The notes under the pieces: model-generated
What the model was told of the DNA's origin: nothing
Databases searched by the model: none
What the model saw: only the letters and a program-made list of their open reading frames with translations
Part shown: piece by piece, positions 27,558 to 36,192 of the stretch
How positions within the stretch are numbered: the stretch's first letter is position 1
How the letters are laid out: each line of letters begins with the position of its first letter
Position numbers and translations under genes: made by a program
Source: Woeseiaceae bacterium
GTDB lineage: Bacteria; Pseudomonadota; Gammaproteobacteria; Steroidobacterales; Woeseiaceae
Reading direction: 5' to 3'
Length of the DNA: 64,000 nucleotides
Assembly: GCA_021773115.1 (NCBI GenBank)
Contig: JAJFKS010000034.1
Span: forward strand, 1 to 64,000

Positions 27558-28634
27558 TTAAAAGCAGGTGATGCCTCCATTGTCCGTGATTTCTGCCTGG
27601 ATATCCTTGACGAAAATACGCGCTTCATTGTCCAGTGCTGATGAAGCATCGCTTGTTGCAATGTTCCATGTCCATGCGCCGCATGCGTTATTGACCCGCT
27701 GCTGCCAGTCTGCCGCTTGTTCTACATCCCAGACGATCTCGCCGGAATTCCATTTTTCCGCCAGTGGTATGAACATATGGCCCAGTGATTTCACACCCGC
27801 GCCGTCGTCGACGTACCCATCCGTGGTAGCCTCGATTGACTCTACCATTGGCAGGTTGGCAGGGTCATTGGCCGGTGTCCGGGCAACCGGGTTGGGGTGA
27901 CCACCGGTAAAATCCTCATAGCCGGGACTGTTATTTATTAATGGAACTTTCTGGCCGGTGTTGAATGCCAGCGCGGCGTTCGGGTTTGCAGTGTGAGTAA
28001 CTTGCTCCAAGAGTGGGATGTTGCCGAGACCTGCGTGATCGAACCACCACCCATCAATCAACATACCGTAGCGATTGGCATATTCCGTAACAATGACTTC
28101 GGCGTATGCCGTCTTGTAGTTGTCTACAGTTGCAGCGCCATAATTGGCCTCTACCCAGCCGGCCCAATTGTCCATGCTTTGAGACGACCAGGTTCCGTCG
28201 GGGTTCAGAACACCGTCAAAGGCTTTTTCTGCGCCATGCTTCAGCATTGCCGGCCCTTGTGTCGCCATGTAGGCAATTACCTTGATGCCCTTATTTTGAA
28301 GCCCGGTAGCGATTTCCAGAAACAAGTCCCGGTCGTTGTTTGGCGTGGAGCCGGGATTAAGCGTGGTGAGAATGGAATGTGGTGCCAGGTAGGCATCGCC
28401 GTGGGCGGCATCACTGAGGTTGATAATGACATATTCCAGATCTCTAATGCCGCTGATCTGGCGCACCAGTTTGTCTGGGTTGTAGTTTTCGATGTTTGTC
28501 TTGTTGTCGGCGTTGATACGGAAACCGAGTCCAAATTTGCCCTCCATCCATGAGGCACTTGTCTGTGCTTGAGCGGCGACAGACAGGACAGTTGTCATCA
28601 CAATTGAGGAAAAAAGCAGTTTTCTGACGTTCAT
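27558..28634 (-). CDS. Exported TIM-barrel protein, putative glycoside hydrolase (GH29-like)
   Basis: 358 residues with a signal peptide ending in AAQAQ. Start of the mature part: WMEGKFGLGFRINADN, which recalls the KFGMFIHWG entry strand of GH29 enzymes. Later strands read KGIKVIAYMATQGPAM and NRYGMLIDGWWFDHAG; the Asp/Glu-rich IDGWWFDH occupies the place of the GH29 'IWFDG' nucleophile strand. It is shorter than GH29 and lacks the C-terminal beta-sandwich. I assign only a probable clan-level relation. The gene stands alone between a terminator and a 430-bp gap. Confidence 0.6.
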   Translation of the reverse strand: MNVRKLLFSSIVMTTVLSVAAQAQTSASWMEGKFGLGFRINADNKTNIENYNPDKLVRQISGIRDLEYVIINLSDAAHGDAYLAPHSILTTLNPGSTPNNDRDLFLEIATGLQNKGIKVIAYMATQGPAMLKHGAEKAFDGVLNPDGTWSSQSMDNWAGWVEANYGAATVDNYKTAYAEVIVTEYANRYGMLIDGWWFDHAGLGNIPLLEQVTHTANPNAALAFNTGQKVPLINNSPGYEDFTGGHPNPVARTPANDPANLPMVESIEATTDGYVDDGAGVKSLGHMFIPLAEKWNSGEIVWDVEQAADWQQRVNNACGAWTWNIATSDASSALDNEARIFVKDIQAEITDNGGITCF

Positions 28635-29066
28635 GATTTATATACCCCCCCAAGGAGTTAAATGGTTGATGTTCGCAGATAGCTGAAAGCCGGTATATTA
28701 TAAGTAATAAACCGTCGAAGTCAAACAGCAATTTGCTGATCGAGGGGCCAGGAGAAATTTGGCCCGGGCGCGATGTAGCGGATGCGGTTGCGCGAAGGCG
28801 TATAGTGATTAGGCTGTTTAATAGGGTAAGCCCACTCAGGCATCAGCGCCGCAGGTCAATGGAACCAGTTCGCCAGACGTGTGTGTTGTCGTTGGCGGGG
28901 GTGTCAATGACTTACGGCAGAATAGGGTTTTTACTAATAAAAAGCTTTTTCGGTCCTGTTACTTGCGACAATGGCCCCGCCCGGCGCGGGCATACTGCAA
29001 GCACGTGCCCTGCCAACATGCCGAACCTGGCGTCATGGAACCATTCCATTTGCTTGTCGTCGGCCT
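28635..29066. other. Gene-free stretch, possible gene relics
   Basis: No intact gene is seen. A purine-rich AAGGAG lies just before the 28634 gene start on the minus strand. CAGCAATTTGCTG at about 28725 is a 13-base palindrome. On the plus strand about 28900 a short frame reads GGGVNDLRQN, which resembles an SGNH-hydrolase block III but is too short to call. Confidence 0.25.
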
Positions 29067-30374
29067 TCAACGCATTGAATTCAATCTGCTACTTGCCGTC
29101 AGCACCTTGCCGCTTTCCTTATGCACCAAAGAGAGACCGATGAACCAGTGCGCTGTATCCTCAGGAATCGATCGTACGTGTACCTCTACGGTCGTTAATT
29201 CTTCATCGACCATTACAATGTCAGCAGATAACTGCTGCCATCTGGTCTCCGGGTTTACGATCTGTTCCATGGTTACGAAGACGACAGCCACGTCCGGAGT
29301 TAGCTCCTTGCTGACCTGAAATGAAACAACATAGCTTCCGTCACCCGTCTGCGCCGCTTCTTGCGGAACGTATGGTGATCTCCCGCTTCGTGTCACAGCC
29401 GATGCAAATGAATAGGGCTCTGATTCATTCCATCCAGCTTCATGGCCGTGGCGCAGGTTGGGCTTGATGGACACTGAGACATCGCCACCAACCGACCGAT
29501 AGGAAGCTGCCTGTGCGGGCAGGAAGAAATTGTTTTCCGCTCGACCGGTGAGCCAGAGCGTAGGTTTGGCGAATTTATGCAGTCGCAGTGCCGGTTCCCA
29601 ATGCTCGGCATATTCCGGGTTGGCAGCAAGGGAGCGACCGTACTGATTGGGGATTTCCGGGAGATGACCGCTTCCGTATATTGGCACAGCAAACGAAAAG
29701 CGCTGGTCAAAACCAATCGTCGTTGCAGTTATGACGCCACCCCAGGAGATACCGACAATTCCTACATTCGCAGGGTCGACTTCGGCCCGGCTGTGTAAGA
29801 AATTATTGGCCTGGATCGCAGCGAAGACGGCATGAAACATCCATTCGTCAGCTATCGGTTCATCGAAATCTGAATAGATTCCACTCCTGGGCGGCCCGCC
29901 AGACGGGTGACGTTCCCATCGCTCGGGTCCGTGGAGGCCTGGGTCGACAATTCCATCGGTCTGGCCTTCGACAGCGATGGCGATCGCAGCGAACCCGGCG
30001 TCATTCCAGCGGCGAACCCACTCGGCAAAGGCGGTCCCCCCACCGCCATGAATCAATACCACTGCCGGAATTCTGCCCGGCATGATTCGGTCGGATTGGA
30101 GCGGCGTGTCCGGAAGCTTATAGATCGCAAAAATCCGCGTTGCCGAGCCCTTGTATACCGCGCCGTCGAGATAAAGGCGGAACAGGCCGTCAGGCCGCTG
30201 TTCCAAATCGTAGGCCCGAGGTGCTTCGCTTTTGCTAACCAAATTCGCGAATGATGTTTCTAAAAAGGCTAGCTCGGTTTGATACTCGTCTTCGTGCATT
30301 GCACAGCCGACGGCGATCAGCAATAACGCAAAAATGATCAACGGCGCCCATTGCTGTGCGCGGTTTATGTTCAT
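29067..30374 (-). CDS. Alpha/beta-hydrolase lipoprotein, probable carbohydrate esterase
   Basis: About 435 residues. I start at 30374 because the residues upstream belong to an SGNH relic. The N-terminus ends in a lipobox (LIAVGC). The hydrolase core shows the oxyanion loop VVLIHGGGGTAF, nucleophile elbow GISWGG, a helix FWLTGRAEN-like strand (LWLTGRAENNFF) and the catalytic His region (NLRHGHEAGW). The C-terminal 110 residues form a beta-rich domain. Related enzymes remove acetyl groups from polysaccharides; fucoidans can be acetylated, so deacetylation of the polymer is a reasonable but unproven role. Confidence 0.78.
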   Translation of the reverse strand: MNINRAQQWAPLIIFALLLIAVGCAMHEDEYQTELAFLETSFANLVSKSEAPRAYDLEQRPDGLFRLYLDGAVYKGSATRIFAIYKLPDTPLQSDRIMPGRIPAVVLIHGGGGTAFAEWVRRWNDAGFAAIAIAVEGQTDGIVDPGLHGPERWERHPSGGPPRSGIYSDFDEPIADEWMFHAVFAAIQANNFLHSRAEVDPANVGIVGISWGGVITATTIGFDQRFSFAVPIYGSGHLPEIPNQYGRSLAANPEYAEHWEPALRLHKFAKPTLWLTGRAENNFFLPAQAASYRSVGGDVSVSIKPNLRHGHEAGWNESEPYSFASAVTRSGRSPYVPQEAAQTGDGSYVVSFQVSKELTPDVAVVFVTMEQIVNPETRWQQLSADIVMVDEELTTVEVHVRSIPEDTAHWFIGLSLVHKESGKVLTASSRLNSMR

Positions 30375-30565
30375 GCAATTACCCCGTGCCAATGCCGGTC
30401 TGATTTGTTCCGCCACTTGAACGCCAATCACGGCGTACGCCTCATCGGTATAGTGCACATCGCCTGGCCCTTTGACCGTGTCGCGGCCCCCGACAGTATC
30501 TCTCTCACCTTGGGTCTATATTCGATCGAAACGGAGTCTCCGATAATTGGAACCTTTGGTTGCAT
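30375..30565 (-). pseudogene. SGNH/GDSL hydrolase relic (both ends, middle deleted)
   Basis: From 30565 the minus strand reads VPIIGDSVSIEYRPKVREIL, an SGNH block I with the catalytic serine. After a frameshift near 30485, a second frame reads DVHYTDEAYAVIGVQVAEQI, the block V end with its Asp-x-x-His-like motif. The central 150 or so residues are gone. The sequence around the start matches that around the GH29 start at 37811. This relic continues directly into the leader of the esterase at 30374. Confidence 0.7.
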
Positions 30566-30597
30566 AATTTCGAACGTCGTGTGATATTGAGCATCGC

Positions 30598-30631
30598 ATG
30601 TATATATACATGCGTATTGCATATATGTACA
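30598..30631. promoter_or_regulatory. Fucose-locus operator pair (decayed promoter copy)
   Basis: ATGTATATATACA at 30598-30610 and TTGCATATATGTACA at 30617-30631 are two copies of the 13-bp element, 19 bp apart in direct orientation. They lie between the SGNH relic and the GHL15 relic, as the pair at 37844 does between the intact genes. Confidence 0.6.
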
Positions 30632-30723
30632 GACAGCGATTTTTCGTTTCAGTATCGATCGGCAAGTTTCTGACCACAACCGTGGCCGGCAGGCAGGGCA
30701 AGGTCATCATCCTCATCGATTGA
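30625..30723 (+). pseudogene. GHL15-like hydrolase relic, internally deleted
   Basis: A 32-codon frame starts MYRQRFF and has FLTTT, as in the signal peptide of the gene at 37871 (MYRLRCL, FLTTT). It then jumps to AGRQGKVIIL, which matches AGRQGKVVIL about 270 residues into that protein, and stops. This is a copy of the 5' end joined to an internal piece, with about 250 codons missing. From 30724 to 30883 no feature is seen. Confidence 0.7.
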
Positions 30724-30883
30724 CACTAATATGACGAGCGCCAGACGTCGATTTTCGCTTACCGCGTCTTATAAGTTCCAGTCGGTTTCTTGCGTGGTAG
30801 CGTGCCAATCCGGTGGGGTGCTACCGCTCGTAAAAAATGTGAAATTTTCCAATGATTGGCTGAATAGAAAGACGAGATAGATC

Positions 30884-31987
30884 ATGATTCTACGAGTAAA
30901 AAGCTTGACGCTCTTTATGGCCGTAACGGCCGATTTCTTTATAGCGGCTAATTGCTTCGCGCAAGATATAACAAAAGATGTCGACAAACCAAACATAGTC
31001 TTCATCTTTGCCGATGACCTGGGGTGGGGCGATATCAGCCGGCACGGCCATCCGGACATTCGCACCCCTAACATCGACAGTCATCGCTGATGAGGGACCC
31101 GAGTTCTATCAGTTTTCTGTGTCCAATCCCGTATGCTCACCGAGCCGCACCGCAATTATGACAGGGCAGTATCCCGCGCGTCATAGCGTACATCGACATT
31201 TTTTCACGCCCGTGTTTAACGAAAGTATGTCGATGGGAGATTGGCTTGATCCGACAGCCGTTATGCTGCCACGCCTATTGCAGCAAGCTGGCTATAAGAC
31301 GGGGCATTTTGGAAAATGGCATCTGGGCACGATGCGTGACGCTCCGCTTCCTGTTGAATATGGCTATGATGAAACGGCAGTATTTTCCGGCCGCGGTCCG
31401 CAAACAGACAGTGTAAAGCTCTATGACGATACGGTGGCCTTTATTGAAAAAAATAAGGATGTGCCGTTTTTTATAAATATGTGGCTTCACGAAACACATA
31501 CGCCGCATTTTCCCACCGAAGAGGCGATTGCGAAATACGCGCACTTGAATGAGCAGGAGCAAGTTTATGCTGCGGTGGTTGACGACGCAGATCAGCGCAT
31601 AGCTAAAGTCCTTGGTGCGCTGGATGAATACGGACTTACAGACAATACGCTTGTCATCTTTTCAAGTGATAACGGTCCTGAGCGCACACGTGGTGAAGAC
31701 AAGCGTTTTCAGCATAATGAGAGTATTTATAATAATAATGGTGCGCCTCCCGGCGCTACCCAGTGCTGGCTGTACGCGACGGCGAGTGGAAGTTATTTGT
31801 GCACCGTGATGGCGGGGCGCCGGAATTGTATAACTTGATGCGAGATCGTGCGGAAACTAGGAACCTGGCGGGCAAGCAGCCGGATCGTGTCGAACGCATG
31901 ACTGCGCTTGCGCTCGAACGGAAAGCCACACTTCTTGAAACGCCGCCTGAATCCGTACTTTCCGCAGAGCGACACTGGCAAGAATGA
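30884..31987 (+). pseudogene. S1 sulfatase, frameshifted and internally deleted
   Basis: The frame at 30884 gives a signal peptide and [16 protein letters not shown], then breaks near 31080 after TPNID. The next frame carries the active-site motif VCSPSRTAIMTG, then GYKTGHFGKWHLG and FSSDNGPE. It breaks again near 31745, and the end (LAVRDGEWKLFVHRDGGAPELYNL) is in the first frame. About 100 or more residues between the SDNG block and the C-terminal subdomain are missing. Its closest relative in the window is the sulfatase at 63483, which also follows a GH29 gene. Confidence 0.85.
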
Positions 31988-31997
31988 GTTGAGTCAT

Positions 31998-34595
31998 ATG
32001 ACTAATCATTTCTTGAAATCAGCAGTCATTATTGCCCTGATCTCGGCTGTTCTCCCCGGTTGCGGAGGCTCAATATTACCTGACGCTGTTGCGTCACAAG
32101 ACGAAGCTTTGCCATCTTTGGAGCAACAATGGCAGGTTATGCACAACTCCGCTGCCAAAGATCGCGGGCGCGAGATTTTCAATGAAAAAAAATACGGCAT
32201 GTTCATCCATTGGGGTCTATACGCGCATCTTGGGGGCATGTGGAAGGGCGAAACTATGGAGGCTTCGGGCACAGGCCCCACCGTCGCTGAATGGGTTATG
32301 CGCCGCAAAGAGATACCGCGCGCAGAATATGCAGCGCTCGCGAGTGAATTCAACCCTGTGGATTTTGATGCCGATGCGTGGGTTGCCATCGCGAAAGCTG
32401 CGGGCATGAAATATATGGTGATTACGGCCAAACACCATGACGGTTTTGCCATGTTTGACTCGGATGTCAGCGATTTTAATATCGTCGACGCTACGCCTTT
32501 TGGACGCGACGTTATTGCCGAATTGCAGGAAGCTTGCGAAAAAGCAGGCTTGTCATTTGGAGTTTACTACTCGCATGGCTCTGACTGGCAAGACGGTGGT
32601 GATGGCGGGCTTAAAGATTATGCGCCCGAAAACCCGCCGCGCACCGTGTTTGCCAACACGTGGGATCCGTCGCCCGTGAGTTTTGATGACTATCTTGAGT
32701 ATAAAGCTAAACCACAAGTTCGAGAGCTATTGAACAACTACAAGCTGTCTCAAATTTGGTTCGATAGCGCCAATTATATCCCAGAGCAGGACGCCTTCGA
32801 TTTCTATAATGACGTTTACAAAGCCAATCCGGAAATTCTCACCAACTCTCGCCTGGGTCACAATTTCGGCGATATAGGTACGCCAAGAGACAATGAAATA
32901 CCGGGCGCTCCCCTGGAAACTATATGGGAGGGTATTGCGACAACCAACCATTCCTGGGGGTATAAGGTCAGTGATACAGATTTCAAACCACCTGTGGAAC
33001 TGCTTTTTTGGCTGGTTGAAAATGTTAGCAAGGGTGGTAATTTTTTACTCAATGTTGGCCCGGATGAGCGGGGCAATATTCCGGTTCAAGCGGCAGAGAA
33101 CTTGAAAGTCGTCGGCGATTGGCTTGCGGTCAACGGTGAGGCCATTTACGGGACTTCTGCGTGGTCGACGACCAAAGAAGGGCCAACCAATATTGTGATC
33201 GGTCATGGCGGGGACAGAAAAAACGGTAAGCTTGAATTTGAGTTTGAAGAAACTGATTTCTGGTTCACTCAAAAGGGCAATAAGGTTTACGCCATATCCT
33301 TGAGCAGGCCACAAACAGGTTTCGCCACAGTCAAGGCCTTTAAATCTTTAAATATAAAATCAATCAGACAGCTTGGCGCTACAGGCGATTTAGTCTGGGC
33401 CCAAACCGGCGAGGGCATCGATATTGCTTTGCAGCCATTTACTCGCGATGGATATGGTTACGTTTTGGAAGTGACGCTATACGAAAATTCTATCACTCAA
33501 AACAATCTGCCTGAATTTCATTGGGATACAATGCCGTTATATATGCACCTTCGTAAAGACACCGCTTTTACGAATAAAGAAATCACGTATTTGGCAAAAT
33601 TTCCGCTAATTACTTTTGAAAAAACAACGGGAAGAAAAACATACGGATCTACCGAAGAAGGTACTATTGCAGCAGCAAAAGCTGTTAAGAGAATAAACCC
33701 TAAAGCAAAAATACTGTATTACAAGAATGTTGTTGTTAATTGGGGCGGATATAAAGAAGATGAATCTTTTCTTAAAAGGAATCCTGATGCACTTCTTTTT
33801 GATCAATCGGGAAAAAAGGCGTTAATGCCAAATCAGAAAACAGGTTTTTTTGATATTTCGAAAAAGCATGTTCGATCTCACTGGATAGATCATGTTAGTC
33901 AAGTAACTAGTAGCCCATATATTGATGGTGTGTTTCTGGACGCCAACATAAAGGTACTGGTACCCGGTTTTTTTGCTGGTCGTGTAGGTCCAGAAAAGCA
34001 AAAAGACATTATGTCTGGCTATTTCACAATGATGGAAGATTTAAATACGCAATTAGCAAACAATAATTTGCTTATTGCTAACATCTTACGAGTTCGTCCG
34101 GAATTCAAAGATGTTGGCAGAGAATACTTGAAGTATTTTGACGGTTCATACATTGAAGGATTTGAACATGAAAATTTTGATATGACCTATGAAGACTATT
34201 TAGCCAAAGGCATTGATGCCGTTCAGAAATCTGCCAGAGAAGGCAAGGTCATTGCTATGTCAATGGGGATTGGCAAGGCACTCGAAAACGCAGAAACAGG
34301 CATAGATGATACGAGAAAAAAACTACGCAAAGAAGATAGTATTAGTGAACGTATAGATTATTTACTGGCTATTTTCCTGGTCTGTGCAGAAAAATATAGC
34401 TACGTGTATCCTCATGATGGATATGGAATTAATAATTCGGCGGTATGGTTACAAACATTTCCTCAGTATGAGAGAAAATTAGGAACACCTGAAGGACCGG
34501 CTAGGAAGGAGGGTTATGTGTACACCAGGTCATTTGAGCATCTCGATGTTTGGCTGGATATAAAAAATAAAAAAGCACAGCTGGATTGGAGATAA
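31998..34595 (+). CDS. GH29 alpha-L-fucosidase fused to a GHL15-like TIM-barrel domain
   Basis: 865 residues, start at 31998 giving a lipobox (VLPGC). Residues about 50-500 are GH29: KKYGMFIHWG, AKHHDGFAMFDS, FGVYYSHGSDW and SQIWFDSAN with the nucleophile Asp, then GGNFLLNVGPDERG. Residues about 505-865 (from LPEFHWDTMPLYMHL) match the separate hydrolase at 37871 along its whole length, for example YGSTEEGTIAAAKAVKRINP. GC content falls sharply from about 33.2 kb, so the C-terminal part comes from a lower-GC source. A dual-activity fucosidase is possible. It follows the broken sulfatase by 10 bp. The gap to 34827 shows no gene. Confidence 0.85.
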   Translation: MTNHFLKSAVIIALISAVLPGCGGSILPDAVASQDEALPSLEQQWQVMHNSAAKDRGREIFNEKKYGMFIHWGLYAHLGGMWKGETMEASGTGPTVAEWVMRRKEIPRAEYAALASEFNPVDFDADAWVAIAKAAGMKYMVITAKHHDGFAMFDSDVSDFNIVDATPFGRDVIAELQEACEKAGLSFGVYYSHGSDWQDGGDGGLKDYAPENPPRTVFANTWDPSPVSFDDYLEYKAKPQVRELLNNYKLSQIWFDSANYIPEQDAFDFYNDVYKANPEILTNSRLGHNFGDIGTPRDNEIPGAPLETIWEGIATTNHSWGYKVSDTDFKPPVELLFWLVENVSKGGNFLLNVGPDERGNIPVQAAENLKVVGDWLAVNGEAIYGTSAWSTTKEGPTNIVIGHGGDRKNGKLEFEFEETDFWFTQKGNKVYAISLSRPQTGFATVKAFKSLNIKSIRQLGATGDLVWAQTGEGIDIALQPFTRDGYGYVLEVTLYENSITQNNLPEFHWDTMPLYMHLRKDTAFTNKEITYLAKFPLITFEKTTGRKTYGSTEEGTIAAAKAVKRINPKAKILYYKNVVVNWGGYKEDESFLKRNPDALLFDQSGKKALMPNQKTGFFDISKKHVRSHWIDHVSQVTSSPYIDGVFLDANIKVLVPGFFAGRVGPEKQKDIMSGYFTMMEDLNTQLANNNLLIANILRVRPEFKDVGREYLKYFDGSYIEGFEHENFDMTYEDYLAKGIDAVQKSAREGKVIAMSMGIGKALENAETGIDDTRKKLRKEDSISERIDYLLAIFLVCAEKYSYVYPHDGYGINNSAVWLQTFPQYERKLGTPEGPARKEGYVYTRSFEHLDVWLDIKNKKAQLDWR

Positions 34596-34827
34596 ATCTT
34601 TGTAGAAAAAACCGTCCATCGTCATATAAAAGGGCACAGGTTTCGGCTCGGGCCAAGAGAGACTTTGCTCATCGTGTTGTGTGCTGACGGCAAACAATAT
34701 GTATGTCTCTTAGGGACATAGTTGATTCCCGAGTGATCGTCGCAGCCGACGGAGAAAGAATCTAAATGACAAAAGGCTTCTGAAATTGCTGTGCGTGATA
34801 ATTCTCTCGGTTTCCGTTGGCAGGACA

Positions 34828-36192
34828 CTAGTAGCTCAGCACACCACCACCTTTGGGTGGCTGGCGCTCGGCATCCCACCATTCATTGGGACCCTCCGCC
34901 ACGATTTCTGCCCAGAGTTTGAGGAGGATCGTCTTCATTTCCTCCGTTTTCTCCGGCATCGTTGCGGCCAGATCGCGTTCTTCTTTCCAGTCCTTCTGGA
35001 CTTCGTAAAGCTGAAACTTCGTCAATGTCTCGTCGCCGACGATTTTCCAGTCGCCAATACGCATGGCGACACGTTGGTCCGGCGGCGAAACGTGTGTGCG
35101 CCAGAACATGGGGATTTCGCGTTCAACCGGTTGTCCCGACAAGGCAGGGATCATGCTGACGCCGTCGATTGTGCGGTCCGACGGCAGTGGCAAGTCGACG
35201 ATGTCGAGCACCGTGGCAAAAATATCGGATCCAATGACCGGCACATCGCTCGTGCTGCCGGACTCGATATGCCCAGGCCAGCGCGCCAGGCCCGGCACGC
35301 GGATACCGCCTTCATATTCGTGCCGCTTGATACCGCGCAAGCCGCCGCTGCTACCACCAAACTTCGGTTCGGGGCCGTTGTCGGATGTGAAAAATACCAG
35401 CGTATTCTCGCTCACGCCAGTCTCGTCGAGCGCGTCGAGAATCATACCCAGCGCATGGTCGAGTTGCGTGATGTTGCCCATGTATTTGCTGTTCTCATGT
35501 CCCTCATAAAGAGACTGGAATCGCGAGTCGGTGGCGATCGGCGAGTGCGGTTCATGAAACCAGACCGAGAGGACAAACGGTTTCGTCGGGTCGTGAAGGT
35601 TCTCGAGCCAATGAACGGCTTCACCCGCCACGAGTTGGGCTGAATAGCCCTCCATCTTTCCGAGCGGCTCACCTTGACGAACGAAATTGTCCGGATTCTC
35701 GTGGCTGGGGCTGGCATTGTTCTGCGTGTACATTGAATAGTCGTAGCCGTGATCGCTCGGCTGAGGATAGTCTGGATTCCCGAATTGATTTTTCGAAAGC
35801 AGATGCCACTTGCCGACGTGAACGGTTTCGTAGCCGATCTCTTTCACCAGTTCGGGATAGGTGATTTCGCTGGTCCGCAGATGGGCTGCATGGTTCCCGG
35901 ACAGATGGCGGTAAACGCCATTGCGGTACGGCGTGCGCCCTGTAAGGATCGCTGACCGCGAGGGCGAGCACACGGCCGCCGCGGAATACGCCTGGGTCAG
36001 CTTCACTCCCTCCAGAGCCAACCGGTCCATGTTCGGCGTCTGGATCAATTCGTTACCGTAGGTGGCGGAATCGCCCCATCCCATGTCGTCGGCCACAACC
36101 ACTACAATATTCGGCCTGGTTTCTGCATTTGCGGCGAAACCAGCCAACAGTGCGGCAACAAGGATTGAGGTCGTACAAATCAAATGCTTCAT
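34828..36192 (-). CDS. S1-family sulfatase
   Basis: 454 residues with signal peptide (AGFAANAE). Motifs: RPNIVVVVADDMGWGDS (metal-binding DD), VCSPSRSAILTGRTP with the Cys converted to formylglycine, HVGKWHL, SVWFHEPHSP and FFTSDNGPEPK. It hydrolyses sulfate esters in the periplasm. Its start overlaps the stop of the GH29 gene upstream by 4 bp (ATGA), so both are translated together and probably act on the same chain. Confidence 0.93.
   Translation of the reverse strand: MKHLICTTSILVAALLAGFAANAETRPNIVVVVADDMGWGDSATYGNELIQTPNMDRLALEGVKLTQAYSAAAVCSPSRSAILTGRTPYRNGVYRHLSGNHAAHLRTSEITYPELVKEIGYETVHVGKWHLLSKNQFGNPDYPQPSDHGYDYSMYTQNNASPSHENPDNFVRQGEPLGKMEGYSAQLVAGEAVHWLENLHDPTKPFVLSVWFHEPHSPIATDSRFQSLYEGHENSKYMGNITQLDHALGMILDALDETGVSENTLVFFTSDNGPEPKFGGSSGGLRGIKRHEYEGGIRVPGLARWPGHIESGSTSDVPVIGSDIFATVLDIVDLPLPSDRTIDGVSMIPALSGQPVEREIPMFWRTHVSPPDQRVAMRIGDWKIVGDETLTKFQLYEVQKDWKEERDLAATMPEKTEEMKTILLKLWAEIVAEGPNEWWDAERQPPKGGGVLSY

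Noticed and set aside
28879-28950. SGNH block III-like GGGVNDLRQN
   Set aside because: Only ten residues match and no other SGNH block is nearby in the same frame.
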